Notes: generated by a model not told the origin, from the letters alone. A stretch of DNA of 64,000 bases from an uncultured Clostridia bacterium (GCA_937896665.1 CALBNS010000089.1:1-64000); one strand, 5' to 3'; counted from the stretch's first letter, positions 17,607 to 27,371 are shown. Numbers and translations: made by a program.

Positions 17607-19343
17607 CTACAGCATCTTATCAATCATTGCAAGTACTTCTTTGCCTAACTCTGCCGATTTTGCCTCTGCATCCTCCAAAGAAGTTCCTTTTACACCATAG
17701 TAGAATTTAACTTTTGGCTCTGTTCCAGAAGGACGTACACACAACCATGCATCATCTGTCAGATCGTAATATAATACATTAGAGCTTGGAAGCCCTGTTG
17801 CTGTCACTTCACCTGTTGCTAAATCTTTAATTGTATCAGCCTTGTAGTCTCTTGCTTTTAATACTTTGTATCCTGCAATCTCTACCGGTGGTTCTTTACG
17901 CAGTGTTTCAAGGATTTCCTGAATCTTAGCAAGTCCTTCAATACCCTTCAATGTAATTGCTTTGATATCATCTTTGTAATATCCGTATTTTTCATACATA
18001 TCAATCATTGCATCCCAGAGAGTCTTGCCCTGAGTCTTGTAGTAAGCTGCTGCTTCGCAAAGCGCCATTGTTGCTACAATCGCATCTTTATCTCTTGCAT
18101 GTGTTCCAATTAAGCAACCATAGCTTTCTTCAAATCCAAACAGATATGTACCTACTCCGCTCTGTTCAAATCCAAGAATCTGCTGTCCGATAAATTTAAA
18201 TCCGGTAAGCACTTCGATAAAACGAAGACCATAAGATTTTGCAATTGTTGACGCCATATTAGAAGTCACGATTGTGCTGACAACTGCACCGTCTTCTGGA
18301 AGACTTCCGTTTACTGCTTTTCTCTGGCTTAATTCATATTCTTCAAGGAGACATCCAGACATATTACCTGTCAGTACTTTATATTCTCCTGTCTTGCTAT
18401 CTTTCACATATACTCCAAGACGGTCTGCATCCGGGTCCGTTGCAAGTACAAGATCTGCATCTACTTCTTTTGCAAGCTTCAGACCTAATTCAAATGCTTC
18501 TTCTGCTTCCGGATTCGGATATGAAACGGTTGGGAATTCACCGTCCGGTAACTCCTGTTCTTTTACTACGTAGACATTTTCAAATCCTAATTCTTTCAAG
18601 ATACGTCTTGCAGGAATATTGCCTGTACCATGAAGAGGACTGTAAACTACCTTTAAGTCCTTACCAACTTCTTTGATAGAATCCCAATGGATTACCTGCT
18701 TCTTCAATTCTTCCATGTACGCATCATCGATGTCTGCACCGATTACAACATAAAGACCTGCTTCTTTTGCGGCATCTAATCCCATCGTCTTCACTGTATT
18801 GTAATCTGTCACTTTCTGTACTTCGTCCATGATTCCTTTATCATGCGGCGGTGTAATCTGCGCACCATCTTCCCAGTATACTTTGTATCCGTTGTATTCC
18901 GGCGGATTGTGACTAGCGGTAATGTTGATACCGGCAATACAGCCTAACTTTCTTACTGCAAAAGAAAGTTCCGGTGTCGGACGCAGAGAGTCAAATACAT
19001 ATGCTTTAATTCCATTTGCCGCAAGGCAAAGTGCTGCTTCATCTGCAAATTCTGGCGACATACGTCTTGAATCGTATGCTACTGCAACGCCTTTATCTGC
19101 TGCGCCTTTCTGTAAAATGTAATTTGCAAGTCCTTGTGTGGCTTTTCTTACTGTGTAAATATTGAGACGATTAGTTCCTGCACCGATAATTCCACGAAGT
19201 CCTGCTGTTCCGAATTCCAGCTCTTTGTAGAATCTTTCTTTAATCTCTTTCTCATCCTCCGCAATTGCACGTAGCTCTGCTTTTGTATCTTCGTCAAAAT
19301 ACGGATTATTGAGCCACTCCTGATATTGTTCTTGATAGCCCAT
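17607..19343 (-). CDS. pgcA: Phosphoglucomutase/phosphomannomutase
   Basis: A 578-residue alpha-D-phosphohexomutase interconverting glucose-1-P and glucose-6-P, linking glycolysis with glycogen (glgC/glgD here) and cell-wall sugars. The catalytic serine lies in ITASHNPPEYNGYKVY, the metal loop in LATDPDADRLGVYV, the sugar loop in GFEESYG, and the phosphate-binding loop in VRPSGTEPKVKFY. Length and motifs match the Bacillus PgcA type, with the N-terminal FGTAGLRG. No SD-based doubt about the ATG at 19343. Confidence 0.95.
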   Translation of the reverse strand: MGYQEQYQEWLNNPYFDEDTKAELRAIAEDEKEIKERFYKELEFGTAGLRGIIGAGTNRLNIYTVRKATQGLANYILQKGAADKGVAVAYDSRRMSPEFADEAALCLAANGIKAYVFDSLRPTPELSFAVRKLGCIAGINITASHNPPEYNGYKVYWEDGAQITPPHDKGIMDEVQKVTDYNTVKTMGLDAAKEAGLYVVIGADIDDAYMEELKKQVIHWDSIKEVGKDLKVVYSPLHGTGNIPARRILKELGFENVYVVKEQELPDGEFPTVSYPNPEAEEAFELGLKLAKEVDADLVLATDPDADRLGVYVKDSKTGEYKVLTGNMSGCLLEEYELSQRKAVNGSLPEDGAVVSTIVTSNMASTIAKSYGLRFIEVLTGFKFIGQQILGFEQSGVGTYLFGFEESYGCLIGTHARDKDAIVATMALCEAAAYYKTQGKTLWDAMIDMYEKYGYYKDDIKAITLKGIEGLAKIQEILETLRKEPPVEIAGYKVLKARDYKADTIKDLATGEVTATGLPSSNVLYYDLTDDAWLCVRPSGTEPKVKFYYGVKGTSLEDAEAKSAELGKEVLAMIDKML

Positions 19344-19390
19344 GCTGTCGTACCTCCTACTCTATTTGTCCATTATTATACAACACTCTT

Positions 19391-20395
19391 TTACAAATGA
19401 AAAGAAAATATCGTATTTAAAAATTGTTTCTTTTCCTCTACCTGCGCAATCGAAGTATGCAATTTCTCTACAGTCTTTGTCGGTATCCACGCCTTACCGG
19501 AACGGTAATACGCATCAGCTGACTTCCAGAATTTCTCAGGATATATGATGCACACAGTCAGATACTTCATCTCGTTGTCTTCCAAAGGCCGGATACGGCT
19601 GTAAGCATTCAGCATTTTATCTCCAAGTACACTGCTCCATTTGTTTTTTTCCATAGTTTTTCGAAGGAAATAATATAAATCCGAAACCTGAACATCATTT
19701 CGGAAATGTTCAAAATTCGTCGTAGCAATTTCATCCGACATCATCAGAACATTGTGATAATTATAATCACCATGTGTAATCGTATGCTCGCTCCGGCTTC
19801 TTTCTAGAAGCACTTCATAATTCGATTTTTCAATCATGTCAGCGGCATATGCTGCCCAGTCATACATTTCTTCAAAATGCTTCAGATATGTGAGTTCAAA
19901 TTCACCTTTTCCCACCTTCGCCCTGATAAACATCCTGACCTTTTTCAGTTCCCTGTTATGGCGCCGGTAAGTATCGCACAAATCCTCGCCTTCCGGTACT
20001 GTTTTCTCAGTGAGATTCCCCCACACTTGTTCTCCGCTCATCTTTGCATGAAGATGAGCTAAATTTTCCGTTGCAGCTATAATATCAGTTTCCTTTTTTA
20101 CATCACATTCTTTTCCATCAAACCATCTTTTGAGGATATATTCTGTTCCATTCTCTGCTTCACTGACAAATTCACCCTCTCGGTTCTTGACAATCATATC
20201 CGTTTTACCATATCCCTGTTCCTGCAAATAAAGACTAAGCTGATATAACATCGGAATCCGTTTTTTGGAACTGCTAAACTCCTTCAACAGATAGAACCCT
20301 TGACTTGTTTCACATAAAATAGCACCCCTGACTTTGCGGGTGCTATTTATATCTATGTCGTACTGCTCTAACACATTTATTTCATTTTCTTTCAT
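19391..20395 (-). CDS. CotS/YutH-family spore coat protein (kinase fold)
   Basis: A 334-residue protein of the aminoglycoside-phosphotransferase-like CotS family. N-terminal lobe: GAILCETSQGFYLLKEF; hinge: TEYILKRWFDGKECDV; catalytic loop: THGDYNYHNVLM near residue 210. The metal-binding motif that normally reads DFD is here TNFEHF, so the key aspartate is replaced and the protein may be a pseudokinase. CotS proteins are recruited to the spore coat in Bacillus. It stands as a single gene between pgcA and cca. Family is well supported; enzymatic activity is doubtful. Confidence 0.8.
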   Translation of the reverse strand: MKENEINVLEQYDIDINSTRKVRGAILCETSQGFYLLKEFSSSKKRIPMLYQLSLYLQEQGYGKTDMIVKNREGEFVSEAENGTEYILKRWFDGKECDVKKETDIIAATENLAHLHAKMSGEQVWGNLTEKTVPEGEDLCDTYRRHNRELKKVRMFIRAKVGKGEFELTYLKHFEEMYDWAAYAADMIEKSNYEVLLERSRSEHTITHGDYNYHNVLMMSDEIATTNFEHFRNDVQVSDLYYFLRKTMEKNKWSSVLGDKMLNAYSRIRPLEDNEMKYLTVCIIYPEKFWKSADAYYRSGKAWIPTKTVEKLHTSIAQVEEKKQFLNTIFSFHL

Positions 20396-20492
20396 TGCTG
20401 CCCCCTACATTTCTGATTTGCATGTTCTTTTAAATGTATGAGCTGTTATATGAAAGTATGTGTGTTTTTACAAACTCTATCAGCACTAGATA

Positions 20493-21818
20493 CTACAGTG
20501 TTTTACGCAGTTCCAATAATTTTTCTCTTGTATTATACTCCGGATGTTCAATCACAATTTCTAACAGTTTCCGGAGCGTATCTCCAAGCTCTTTTCCTGG
20601 TCTCATACCGTCGGCAATCAAGTCACTTCCGGTCACTGCAAGTTTCTTCAGTGACACACACTCATTCTTACTTAGAATCTCTTCATAGCATTTCTGAATG
20701 TCCTTAAGATTCTGTAATTTTTCTTCTCTCCGGTACATGCTCTGAGCCAACATATCTGCCCTTCGAACTTCCAGATAGTCTTCAAATAATTCCTCGCCAA
20801 TCTTATTCATTGCACGCCTTACATTATAAGATTTTGCAGGCATTCGATAATCGTGATACTGAACTAATCTTACCACTCTATGAAGTGTATCATTATCAGA
20901 CTTCAAGCGCCGTAAAATTACTTTTGTCATTTCTGCGCCCTTTACATCATGCATCTTAAAATGTGCGACCCCCTCGCAGTCCACAGTCTTCATTATCGGT
21001 TTTGCAATGTCATGAAACAGCATGGTAAGCCTTAAAACTTTATCTGCCCTTATCTGTTCAATGGCCTTCAGCGTATGCTCGCCCACGGAATACATATGAT
21101 GGGGTGTCTCCTGCTCAGTCACCATCATTGCATCAAACTCCGGCAAAATCACTTTTGTAATTCCAAGCTCATATGCCGTTCTTAAAAGCCCTGGATTTGG
21201 AGAAACCAGCATTTTAACCAGTTCCACCTGAATACGCTCTGCGCTGATATTCTCTAAATTAGGGGCAAGTTCACGAATTCCCTGCCTTGTGTCTTCATCA
21301 ATTTCAAACCCGAGCTGTGCTGCAAAACGCACTGCCCTTAAAATACGGAGCGCATCTTCGCCAAAACGTGCTCTCGCATTACCTACACAGCGAATGGTTT
21401 TCTTTTGCAAATCTTCCATTCCGCTAAATATGTCTACAAGACCTTCCTCGTCATTGTATGCCATTGCATTAATCGTAAAATCCCGTCTCAGCAAATCCTC
21501 CCGAAGACTCCGTGTAAACGTCACTTCTTTCGGGTGTCTGCTGTCCTCATACTTTCCATCAATGCGATAAGTTGTAACTTCAAATGCATCTTTATCCATT
21601 AACACTGTGATCGTGCCATGTTCAATCCCCGTGTCAAACGTCCTTGGAAATAATCGTTTTATCTCAAGTGGTGTCGCCGAGGTCGTGATATCCCAGTCAT
21701 CCGGGATTCTTCCGAGAACGGAGTCACGTACACAACCGCCAACTGCATACGCCTCGTAGCCATGTGTTTTTAACAGACTGATAATCTTATTCACTTTTTC
21801 GGGCAGCCAAATCTTCAA
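20493..21818 (-). CDS. cca: CCA-adding tRNA nucleotidyltransferase with HD domain
   Basis: A 441-residue enzyme that adds or repairs the 3' CCA of tRNAs, needed here because none of the four tRNA genes in this window encodes CCA. Nucleotidyltransferase motif GGCVRDSVLGRIPDDWDI near residue 27, then RRDFTINAMAYN and the RNA-binding region GNARARFGEDALRILRAVRFAAQLGF. An HD phosphohydrolase domain follows, with FHDIAKP and QYHDYR. Class II architecture. It is a single gene with short spacers either side. Confidence 0.95.
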   Translation of the reverse strand: MKIWLPEKVNKIISLLKTHGYEAYAVGGCVRDSVLGRIPDDWDITTSATPLEIKRLFPRTFDTGIEHGTITVLMDKDAFEVTTYRIDGKYEDSRHPKEVTFTRSLREDLLRRDFTINAMAYNDEEGLVDIFSGMEDLQKKTIRCVGNARARFGEDALRILRAVRFAAQLGFEIDEDTRQGIRELAPNLENISAERIQVELVKMLVSPNPGLLRTAYELGITKVILPEFDAMMVTEQETPHHMYSVGEHTLKAIEQIRADKVLRLTMLFHDIAKPIMKTVDCEGVAHFKMHDVKGAEMTKVILRRLKSDNDTLHRVVRLVQYHDYRMPAKSYNVRRAMNKIGEELFEDYLEVRRADMLAQSMYRREEKLQNLKDIQKCYEEILSKNECVSLKKLAVTGSDLIADGMRPGKELGDTLRKLLEIVIEHPEYNTREKLLELRKTL

Positions 21819-21884
21819 TTCAGGGACACCTCCCTTTCGATACTCTTCTAATTGATTGTTTTATTTCCGAATTTGGTGGTATTT

Positions 21885-23327
21885 CTAGTATGATTTACCC
21901 CAATAAGCCATGTGTTTAGCCGGTTTACCGCAGAAAATACATTTGTCTGAAATCATTTCTTCATCCTCGATCAAACAACGTGTTGCAGCTCCGCCTGTAA
22001 CCGCTTTCACTTCGTCTTCACACGCCGGATCACCACACCAGCATGCTTTTACAAATCCACGGTTTGCATTGAATTTTTCTACCATCTCATCCATTGTTAC
22101 AGCAGAATCAATGTGTGAATTCAGGAAGTCTTTTGCTCTGTCATACATATCCTTTTGCATAGCCTCTAAAATGTCGCGTAATTTTACTGCGATTTCATCT
22201 AATGAAACCACGATCTTTTCACGAGTATCTCTACGAACTACAACTACCTGATTATTTTCAATATCCTTTGGTCCAATTTCAATACGTGTTGGAATACCTA
22301 CGATTTCCTGCTCAGAGAATTTCCATCCCGGGCTCTTATCTGATGCATCTATACTTACTCTGTATCCTGCTTTCTTCAACTCAGCCATTAATGCGTCAGC
22401 TCTGTCGAGCACGCCTTCCTTGTGCTGTGCGATTGGAATAATTCTACATTCTATCGGTGCAACGTGTGGTGGAAGTACAAGACCGTCATCATCACTGTGA
22501 ACCATAATCAGACCACCGATACTTCTTGTAGACAATCCCCATGATGTCTCATATACACTGTGAAGCTCATTGTTCTTGTCTGCGTATTTGATATCAAATG
22601 CATCTGGGAAGGCATTTCCGAAGAAATGGCTTGTTGCTGACTGGAGTGCTTTTCCGTCATGCATCAATGCTTCTACGGTATAAGTATCCTGCGCACCGGC
22701 AAATTTTTCATGCTCTGCTTTTCTTCCTGATACAAATGGCATTGCTAGTGTTTCTCTATAAAAGTCTTCATATACATGGAACATCTGAATTGTACGTTCT
22801 TCTGCTTCTTCATATGTTGCATGGATTGTATGGCCTTCCTGCCATAAAAATTCTCTGGAACGAAGGAATGGTCTTGTTGTCTTTTCCCAGCGTAAAACAG
22901 AGCACCATTGATTCCATACTTTTGGAAGATCTCTGTATGATTGTACTGTTCTTGACCAGAGATCACAGAATAATGTCTCTGAAGTCGGGCGGATACACAG
23001 GCGTTCCTGAAGTTCTTCCTGCCCACCATGTGTTACCCATGCTACTTCCGGTGCGAATCCTTCAATATGATCTTTTTCTTTCTGCAATAAATTTTCAGGA
23101 ACTAACATTGGCAGACAAACATTCTCTACGCCTGTTTCTTTAAAACGTCTATCAAGGTCCTTCTGAATCATTTCCCAGATTGCATATCCATTTGGAAGAT
23201 AATTCATACACCCTTTCACACTAGAATAATCCATTAATTTTGCTTCACGTACAACATCTGTGTACCATTGTGCAAAATCTTCATCTCTTGATGTAATCGC
23301 TTTTACTAATTTCTTTTCTTTTGCCAT
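21885..23327 (-). CDS. proS: Prolyl-tRNA synthetase, archaeal/eukaryotic-like type
   Basis: A 480-residue class II synthetase. Motif 2 (RWEKTTRPFLRSREFLWQEGHT) and motif 3 (GGLIMVHSDDDGLVLPP) are clear, and it lacks the long editing insertion of E. coli-type ProS, which places it in the compact archaeal-like class common in Clostridia. The C-terminus carries a cysteine group (CWCGDPACE and CIFCGKPA) typical of the zinc-binding end domain. A T-box leader lies upstream, so expression should rise when tRNA-Pro is uncharged. The ATG follows GGAGAGC. Confidence 0.95.
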   Translation of the reverse strand: MAKEKKLVKAITSRDEDFAQWYTDVVREAKLMDYSSVKGCMNYLPNGYAIWEMIQKDLDRRFKETGVENVCLPMLVPENLLQKEKDHIEGFAPEVAWVTHGGQEELQERLCIRPTSETLFCDLWSRTVQSYRDLPKVWNQWCSVLRWEKTTRPFLRSREFLWQEGHTIHATYEEAEERTIQMFHVYEDFYRETLAMPFVSGRKAEHEKFAGAQDTYTVEALMHDGKALQSATSHFFGNAFPDAFDIKYADKNNELHSVYETSWGLSTRSIGGLIMVHSDDDGLVLPPHVAPIECRIIPIAQHKEGVLDRADALMAELKKAGYRVSIDASDKSPGWKFSEQEIVGIPTRIEIGPKDIENNQVVVVRRDTREKIVVSLDEIAVKLRDILEAMQKDMYDRAKDFLNSHIDSAVTMDEMVEKFNANRGFVKACWCGDPACEDEVKAVTGGAATRCLIEDEEMISDKCIFCGKPAKHMAYWGKSY

Positions 23328-23384
23328 CGTTTTGCTCTCCTATCTTAATTTTTTGTGTTTTTCCGGGACGAAAGTGCCTCGAAG

Positions 23385-23645
23385 GGACTGCTTCCCACAG
23401 AATACAAAAGAAAAGCCGAACCTTTCCATCCCCAAAAGGGACCGAAAAGCTCGGCGGTACCACCCTAATTAATCATAGAATTCTCTACAATTCTCTCCTT
23501 CACCATTAACGCTGATGGACGCTGTATTTTCACACAGAGACTCCAAGGCAGGTTCTATACATTCCTTGCAAGAATCTCGCACCAACGATTCTCTCTCTGC
23601 GGCATCTCCTGTATATACTAATCCTCTTCACAGTCGATTTTCTTT
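23385..23645 (-). promoter_or_regulatory. T-box leader of proS
   Basis: Read on the minus strand, the leader carries the T-box core AGGGTGGTACCGC, in which an uncharged tRNA 3' end would pair, followed by a competing terminator: GCCGAGC...TTTC against GAAAGGTTCGGC and then TTTTCTTTT. Upstream is a stem I region, with GAACCTGCC as the probable specifier bulge; CCT is a proline codon and fits the downstream gene. Only the core and terminator are certain; specifier and boundaries are inferred by eye. Confidence 0.9.
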
Positions 23646-23686
23646 TATTATGTCAATTTTATGAGACTTTCCCCTCATTGTCAAGC

Positions 23687-24367
23687 CTAAAAAAACTGAA
23701 ATCCCTTACCCTCAGGCTCGATTTCAAACTCCATCTTCTTTTTTGTCTTAGGGTGTACAAATTCCAGCCGATACGCACATAGTGCAATATCCCTTCTTCT
23801 ATCCTGCACTGCAGCGGTATTATACTTCGCATCACCCCAAATCGAACACCCCATATGTGCCATCTGCACACGAATCTGGTGATGGCGGCCGGTACCAAGA
23901 TCCACTCTCACAAGTGCAATGTCCTCTCCGGCATCCTGCCCTCTTTCTAGTACCTCATAAGACAAAACAGCTTTTTTTGCATCTTTTTCCTGTGGGCTGC
24001 ATACGCGCGACGTATTTGTCCGTCCATCTTTTACAAGATAATCCTCTAACAGCCCTCTGTCTTTATCCGGCACACCCCAAAGCACCGCTTTGTAATATTT
24101 ACCAAAGCCTTCTTCCTGCATTCCTTTACTTAATTCTTTTGCTGCAAATGGTGTCTTTGCAAACACTAGAAGCCCTTCCACCGGCTGGTCCAGACGGTGA
24201 ATGACTGCAAGATATGGCTCCTTTTTTTCTTTTTGATTCATGTATAAATGATTTTTTAGCAAGCTTACCATGTCCTGCTCACCCAATTTTCTAGTCTGAG
24301 TCGCAATACCTGCCGGTTTGTAACATACAAGAATCTGATAATCTTCATATAATATTTTTAAGTTCAC
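23687..24367 (-). CDS. RluA-family pseudouridine synthase
   Basis: A 226-residue RNA-modifying enzyme. The catalytic aspartate lies in HRLDQPVEGLLVFAKT near residue 58, followed by KYYKAVLWG and the closing family motif LGTGRHHQIRVQMAHMG, with WGDAKY after it. It lacks an N-terminal S4 domain. The usual first motif HRLDRxTSG is slightly changed (QPVEG), as in several short Clostridia paralogues. Its target, rRNA or tRNA, cannot be named. It lies between the proS leader and spoVG. Confidence 0.88.
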   Translation of the reverse strand: MNLKILYEDYQILVCYKPAGIATQTRKLGEQDMVSLLKNHLYMNQKEKKEPYLAVIHRLDQPVEGLLVFAKTPFAAKELSKGMQEEGFGKYYKAVLWGVPDKDRGLLEDYLVKDGRTNTSRVCSPQEKDAKKAVLSYEVLERGQDAGEDIALVRVDLGTGRHHQIRVQMAHMGCSIWGDAKYNTAAVQDRRRDIALCAYRLEFVHPKTKKKMEFEIEPEGKGFQFF

Positions 24368-24465
24368 GTATTTTATTCTCCACGAATTGATCTATAGCTT
24401 TTCCCTAATGGTTTGTAGTTTTTGGGGAGTTTGGGCATAGGTGTAACTTTTCTGTACATGTGCTC

Positions 24466-24496
24466 AAAAACGGGACAGGCCATCTAGCCTGTCCCG
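24466..24496 (-). terminator. Terminator after spoVG
   Basis: CGGGACAGGC and GCCTGTCCCG form a perfect 10-bp GC-rich stem with a 6-base loop, followed on the minus strand by TTTTTG. It begins 6 bases after the spoVG stop codon and ends that transcript. Confidence 0.93.
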
Positions 24497-24502
24497 ACAT
24501 AA

Positions 24503-24778
24503 TTACATTTCTTCTACATCTTCATCCAAAGCTGTTTTATATTTTTCAAGAATCATTCTTTGGATTTTTTCTCTTGTGCCAGAGTTGATAGGATGTGCAA
24601 TATCCCGATATTCACCATCTGCAGTTTTTTTGCTAGGCATAGCGATGAAAAGACCTTTTTCCCCTTCAATCACTTTTATATCATGTACTACAAATTCATC
24701 ATCTATAGTAATTGAGACTACTGCTTTTAATTTTCCCTCTTTTTCAACTTTGCGCACACGCACATCTGTAATCTGCAT
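24503..24778 (-). CDS. spoVG: Septation/RNA-binding regulator SpoVG
   Basis: A 91-residue protein with the full SpoVG signature: MQITDVRVRKV, SITIDDEFVVHDIKVIEG and GLFIAMPSKKTADGEYRDIAHPI. In Firmicutes, SpoVG binds DNA and RNA and affects septation, sporulation and surface genes. It follows glgD by 48 bases on the same strand and may be read from the glg transcript or from its own promoter. A strong terminator closes it. Confidence 0.96.
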   Translation of the reverse strand: MQITDVRVRKVEKEGKLKAVVSITIDDEFVVHDIKVIEGEKGLFIAMPSKKTADGEYRDIAHPINSGTREKIQRMILEKYKTALDEDVEEM

Positions 24779-24826
24779 ATCTTATAGCCTCCTTTTCGTC
24801 ACACCTTTTTCACAGTCTCTTAGAAA

Positions 24827-25945
24827 CTACAGTGCATATCTCTCGTTTTTCTCTACGACTACTTTTACGCCGTCCTCACCAACGTAACGAGTATTAGCTC
24901 TGATAGTGTCTCGGCTTTCCACGATACAGTTTTCAATATATGTGTTATCTCCAAGATATACATCATTCAAAATGATAGAATTCTTAATCACACAATTATT
25001 ACCCAAGAATACATTTTTAAAGAGTACTGAATTTTCTACTGTTCCGTTAATAATACATCCACTCGCAACCAGACTGTTCTTTACAGACGATCCCGGATTG
25101 TATTTTGCCGGAGGCAAATCACTTACCTTAGAGTAAATTTCCGGATAAGTCTTAAAGAAATGCTTTCTTACATCTGCCTTTAGGAAGTCCATATTTGTCT
25201 TGTAATATGCGTCAACAGTTGAAATATTGCTCCAGTATTGATTAATCTTGTAAGCATAAATCTTCTTAAGATTCTTATAACGGATCAAAATATCTGTTAC
25301 AAAATCATATCTGTCATCTTCTGCACACTGTTCAATTAAGTCAATTAGAAGGCGTCTGCGTATTACATAAATACCGGTAGAAATTGTGTTAGATTTTGCA
25401 AGCATTGGTTTTTCTTCGAATTCCTGAATGCGCATATCGTCATCCATCTTCACTGTACCGAATCTTCTCGCATCTTCACCCTCTGTAAGGTCTTTACATA
25501 CCACTGTAATATCTGCTTTCTTAGCAATGTGATATTCTAATACTTCATTATAGTCTAATTTATAAATTGCATCACCAGATGTAATTACTACATATGGTTC
25601 ATGACATTTTTTCAAGAAATCCAGATTCTGGTAGATTGCATCTGCTGTTCCTCTATACCAATTGCCATTATCAGCTGTAATAGTAGGAGTAAATACAAAC
25701 AAGCCACCTTGTTTTCTACCGAAATCCCACCATTTTGCAGAATTTAAATGTTCATTCAACGATCTTGAATTGTATTGTGTCAATACAGCTACTTTTTGAA
25801 TATGTGAATTCGACATATTACTAAGTGCAAAATCGATTGCTCTATAACTTCCGGCAACCGGCATTGCTGCAGCTGCACGTTTTTTTGTCAACTCGCGCAT
25901 TTTATTGCTGTTTCCACCTGCTAAAATAATACCTACTGCTTTCAT
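24827..25945 (-). CDS. glgD: Glucose-1-phosphate adenylyltransferase subunit GlgD
   Basis: A 372-residue member of the ADP-glucose pyrophosphorylase family. The N-terminal Rossmann part contains ILAGGNSNKMRELTKKRAAAAMPVAG, followed by DFALSNMSNS and a C-terminal left-handed beta-helix of hexapeptide repeats (NSVLFKNVFLGNNCVI). The nucleotide loop differs from GlgC (GNSNK in place of GQGSRL), typical of the regulatory GlgD subunit. It starts 2 bases after the glgC stop, so the two subunits are made together for glycogen synthesis. Confidence 0.93.
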   Translation of the reverse strand: MKAVGIILAGGNSNKMRELTKKRAAAAMPVAGSYRAIDFALSNMSNSHIQKVAVLTQYNSRSLNEHLNSAKWWDFGRKQGGLFVFTPTITADNGNWYRGTADAIYQNLDFLKKCHEPYVVITSGDAIYKLDYNEVLEYHIAKKADITVVCKDLTEGEDARRFGTVKMDDDMRIQEFEEKPMLAKSNTISTGIYVIRRRLLIDLIEQCAEDDRYDFVTDILIRYKNLKKIYAYKINQYWSNISTVDAYYKTNMDFLKADVRKHFFKTYPEIYSKVSDLPPAKYNPGSSVKNSLVASGCIINGTVENSVLFKNVFLGNNCVIKNSIILNDVYLGDNTYIENCIVESRDTIRANTRYVGEDGVKVVVEKNERYAL

Positions 25946-25947
25946 GC

Positions 25948-27216
25948 CTATTCACCTGCCTTTATCAATGTTTCGCCGCTTTCAAGAACGCCGTCGACAT
26001 AATCTTCTTTTACAGTTACGCCACTGATTGCTGTATTCTTTCCAATCTGTACATCAGATGGAATTACAGAATTCTCGCCAATTGTAACGAGTCCAAACGA
26101 ATAAATGTGTGGTTTTTCTTTATTTGGCACATCACTTCCGATACCCAATGTAACATTATCGCCAATCTGAACATTCTCCGCAATAATAGACTTATCAATC
26201 ACACAGTTTTCACCAATTACTGCATCCCGCATGATGATTGAGTCGCGTACTACAGAGCCTTTACCGATAATAACGCCCGCACCAATTACTGAATTATGTA
26301 CTTCACCATATACTTCGCCACCATTACAGACGATACTCTTTTCGATTACAGAATCTTCTGAAACGTATTGTGGTGTAAGTGTTCCACTGTTTGTATAAAT
26401 CTTCCAGAATTCTTCGTATAAGTTAAAGTCCGGAATAATATCGAGTAATTCCATGTTTGCTTCCCAGTATGATCCCAATGTTCCAACATCTTTCCAGTAC
26501 CCATTGTATTCATAAGCGAAAAGTCGTTTGTGCTGTTCGTGGCAATATGGGATTACATGTTTACCAAAGTCGCAGTTTGGCTCATCTTTTTTCTTAAGAA
26601 GTGCATCTCTTAATACTGACCATGTAAAGATATAGATACCCATAGAAGCCAGATTACTTCTTGGATTGGCTGGTTTTTCCTCAAATTCTGTGATGCGGTT
26701 GTTTTCATCTGTAATTACAATACCAAAACGGCTTGCCTCTTCAATCGGTACAGGCATAGCCGCAATTGTTACATCAGCATCATTTTCTTTATGGAAATCC
26801 AGCATCACCTCATAATCCATCTTGTAAATATGGTCACCTGATAAAATGAGCACATATTCTGGATTATAGCTGTCAATATACTCTACATTCTGATAGATTG
26901 CATTGGCAGTTCCTGAATACCAGTCACTACTTGTACTCTTTTCATATGGAGACAATACACTAACTCCACCGAAATTGCGATCCAAATCCCAAGGCACACC
27001 AATTCCGATATGCGCATTCAAACGTAATGGTTGATACTGTGTTAACACACCAACTGTATCGATACCTGAATTGATACAGTTACTAAGTGGAAAATCAATA
27101 ATTCTGTATTTTCCCCCGAATGCTACTGCTGGTTTCGCTACTTTGGCAGTTAATACACCAAGTCTGCTGCCTTGTCCACCGGCGAGAAGCATTGCTATCA
27201 TTTCCTTCTTTTTCAT
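25948..27216 (-). CDS. glgC: Glucose-1-phosphate adenylyltransferase catalytic subunit GlgC
   Basis: A 422-residue enzyme making ADP-glucose from glucose-1-P and ATP, the committed step of glycogen synthesis. The catalytic loop AMLLAGGQGSRLGVLT, then KPAVAFGGKYRIIDFPLSNC, WYSGTANAIYQN and the sugar motif NPEYVLILSGDHIYKMDY are intact. A beta-helix with hexapeptide repeats closes it. The start at 27216 follows AAGGGG; an upstream in-frame start is less likely. It pairs with glgD; no glycogen synthase or branching gene lies in the window. Confidence 0.95.
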   Translation of the reverse strand: MKKKEMIAMLLAGGQGSRLGVLTAKVAKPAVAFGGKYRIIDFPLSNCINSGIDTVGVLTQYQPLRLNAHIGIGVPWDLDRNFGGVSVLSPYEKSTSSDWYSGTANAIYQNVEYIDSYNPEYVLILSGDHIYKMDYEVMLDFHKENDADVTIAAMPVPIEEASRFGIVITDENNRITEFEEKPANPRSNLASMGIYIFTWSVLRDALLKKKDEPNCDFGKHVIPYCHEQHKRLFAYEYNGYWKDVGTLGSYWEANMELLDIIPDFNLYEEFWKIYTNSGTLTPQYVSEDSVIEKSIVCNGGEVYGEVHNSVIGAGVIIGKGSVVRDSIIMRDAVIGENCVIDKSIIAENVQIGDNVTLGIGSDVPNKEKPHIYSFGLVTIGENSVIPSDVQIGKNTAISGVTVKEDYVDGVLESGETLIKAGE

Positions 27217-27249
27217 GTCGTCACCCCTTCTAAATGATGTAATGTAAGT

Positions 27250-27278
27250 ATTATAACACACTTTCTAAAATCCGTGAA
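27250..27278 (-). promoter_or_regulatory. Promoter of glgC-glgD
   Basis: On the minus strand TTCACG, a 17-base spacer and a perfect TATAAT lie 34 bases upstream of the glgC start. The -35 box is a weak match; the -10 is exact. Confidence 0.65.
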
Positions 27279-27342
27279 CATTTTTTACAAATATTCCTTA
27301 ACTTCATTTCACTTTTTATATATTTTCCACAAAATAAAGGGC

Positions 27343-27371
27343 TTGGATTTTTTAGTATATATGTATATAAT
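27343..27371 (+). promoter_or_regulatory. Promoter of murC
   Basis: TTGGAT, a 17-base spacer and TATAAT lie 63 bases before the murC start. This is a good sigma-A-type promoter, divergent from the glgC promoter in the same spacer. Confidence 0.75.

Noticed and set aside
22598..23143. 181-codon plus-strand frame inside proS
   Set aside because: Antisense shadow of conserved synthetase motifs; low-complexity hydrophobic translation.
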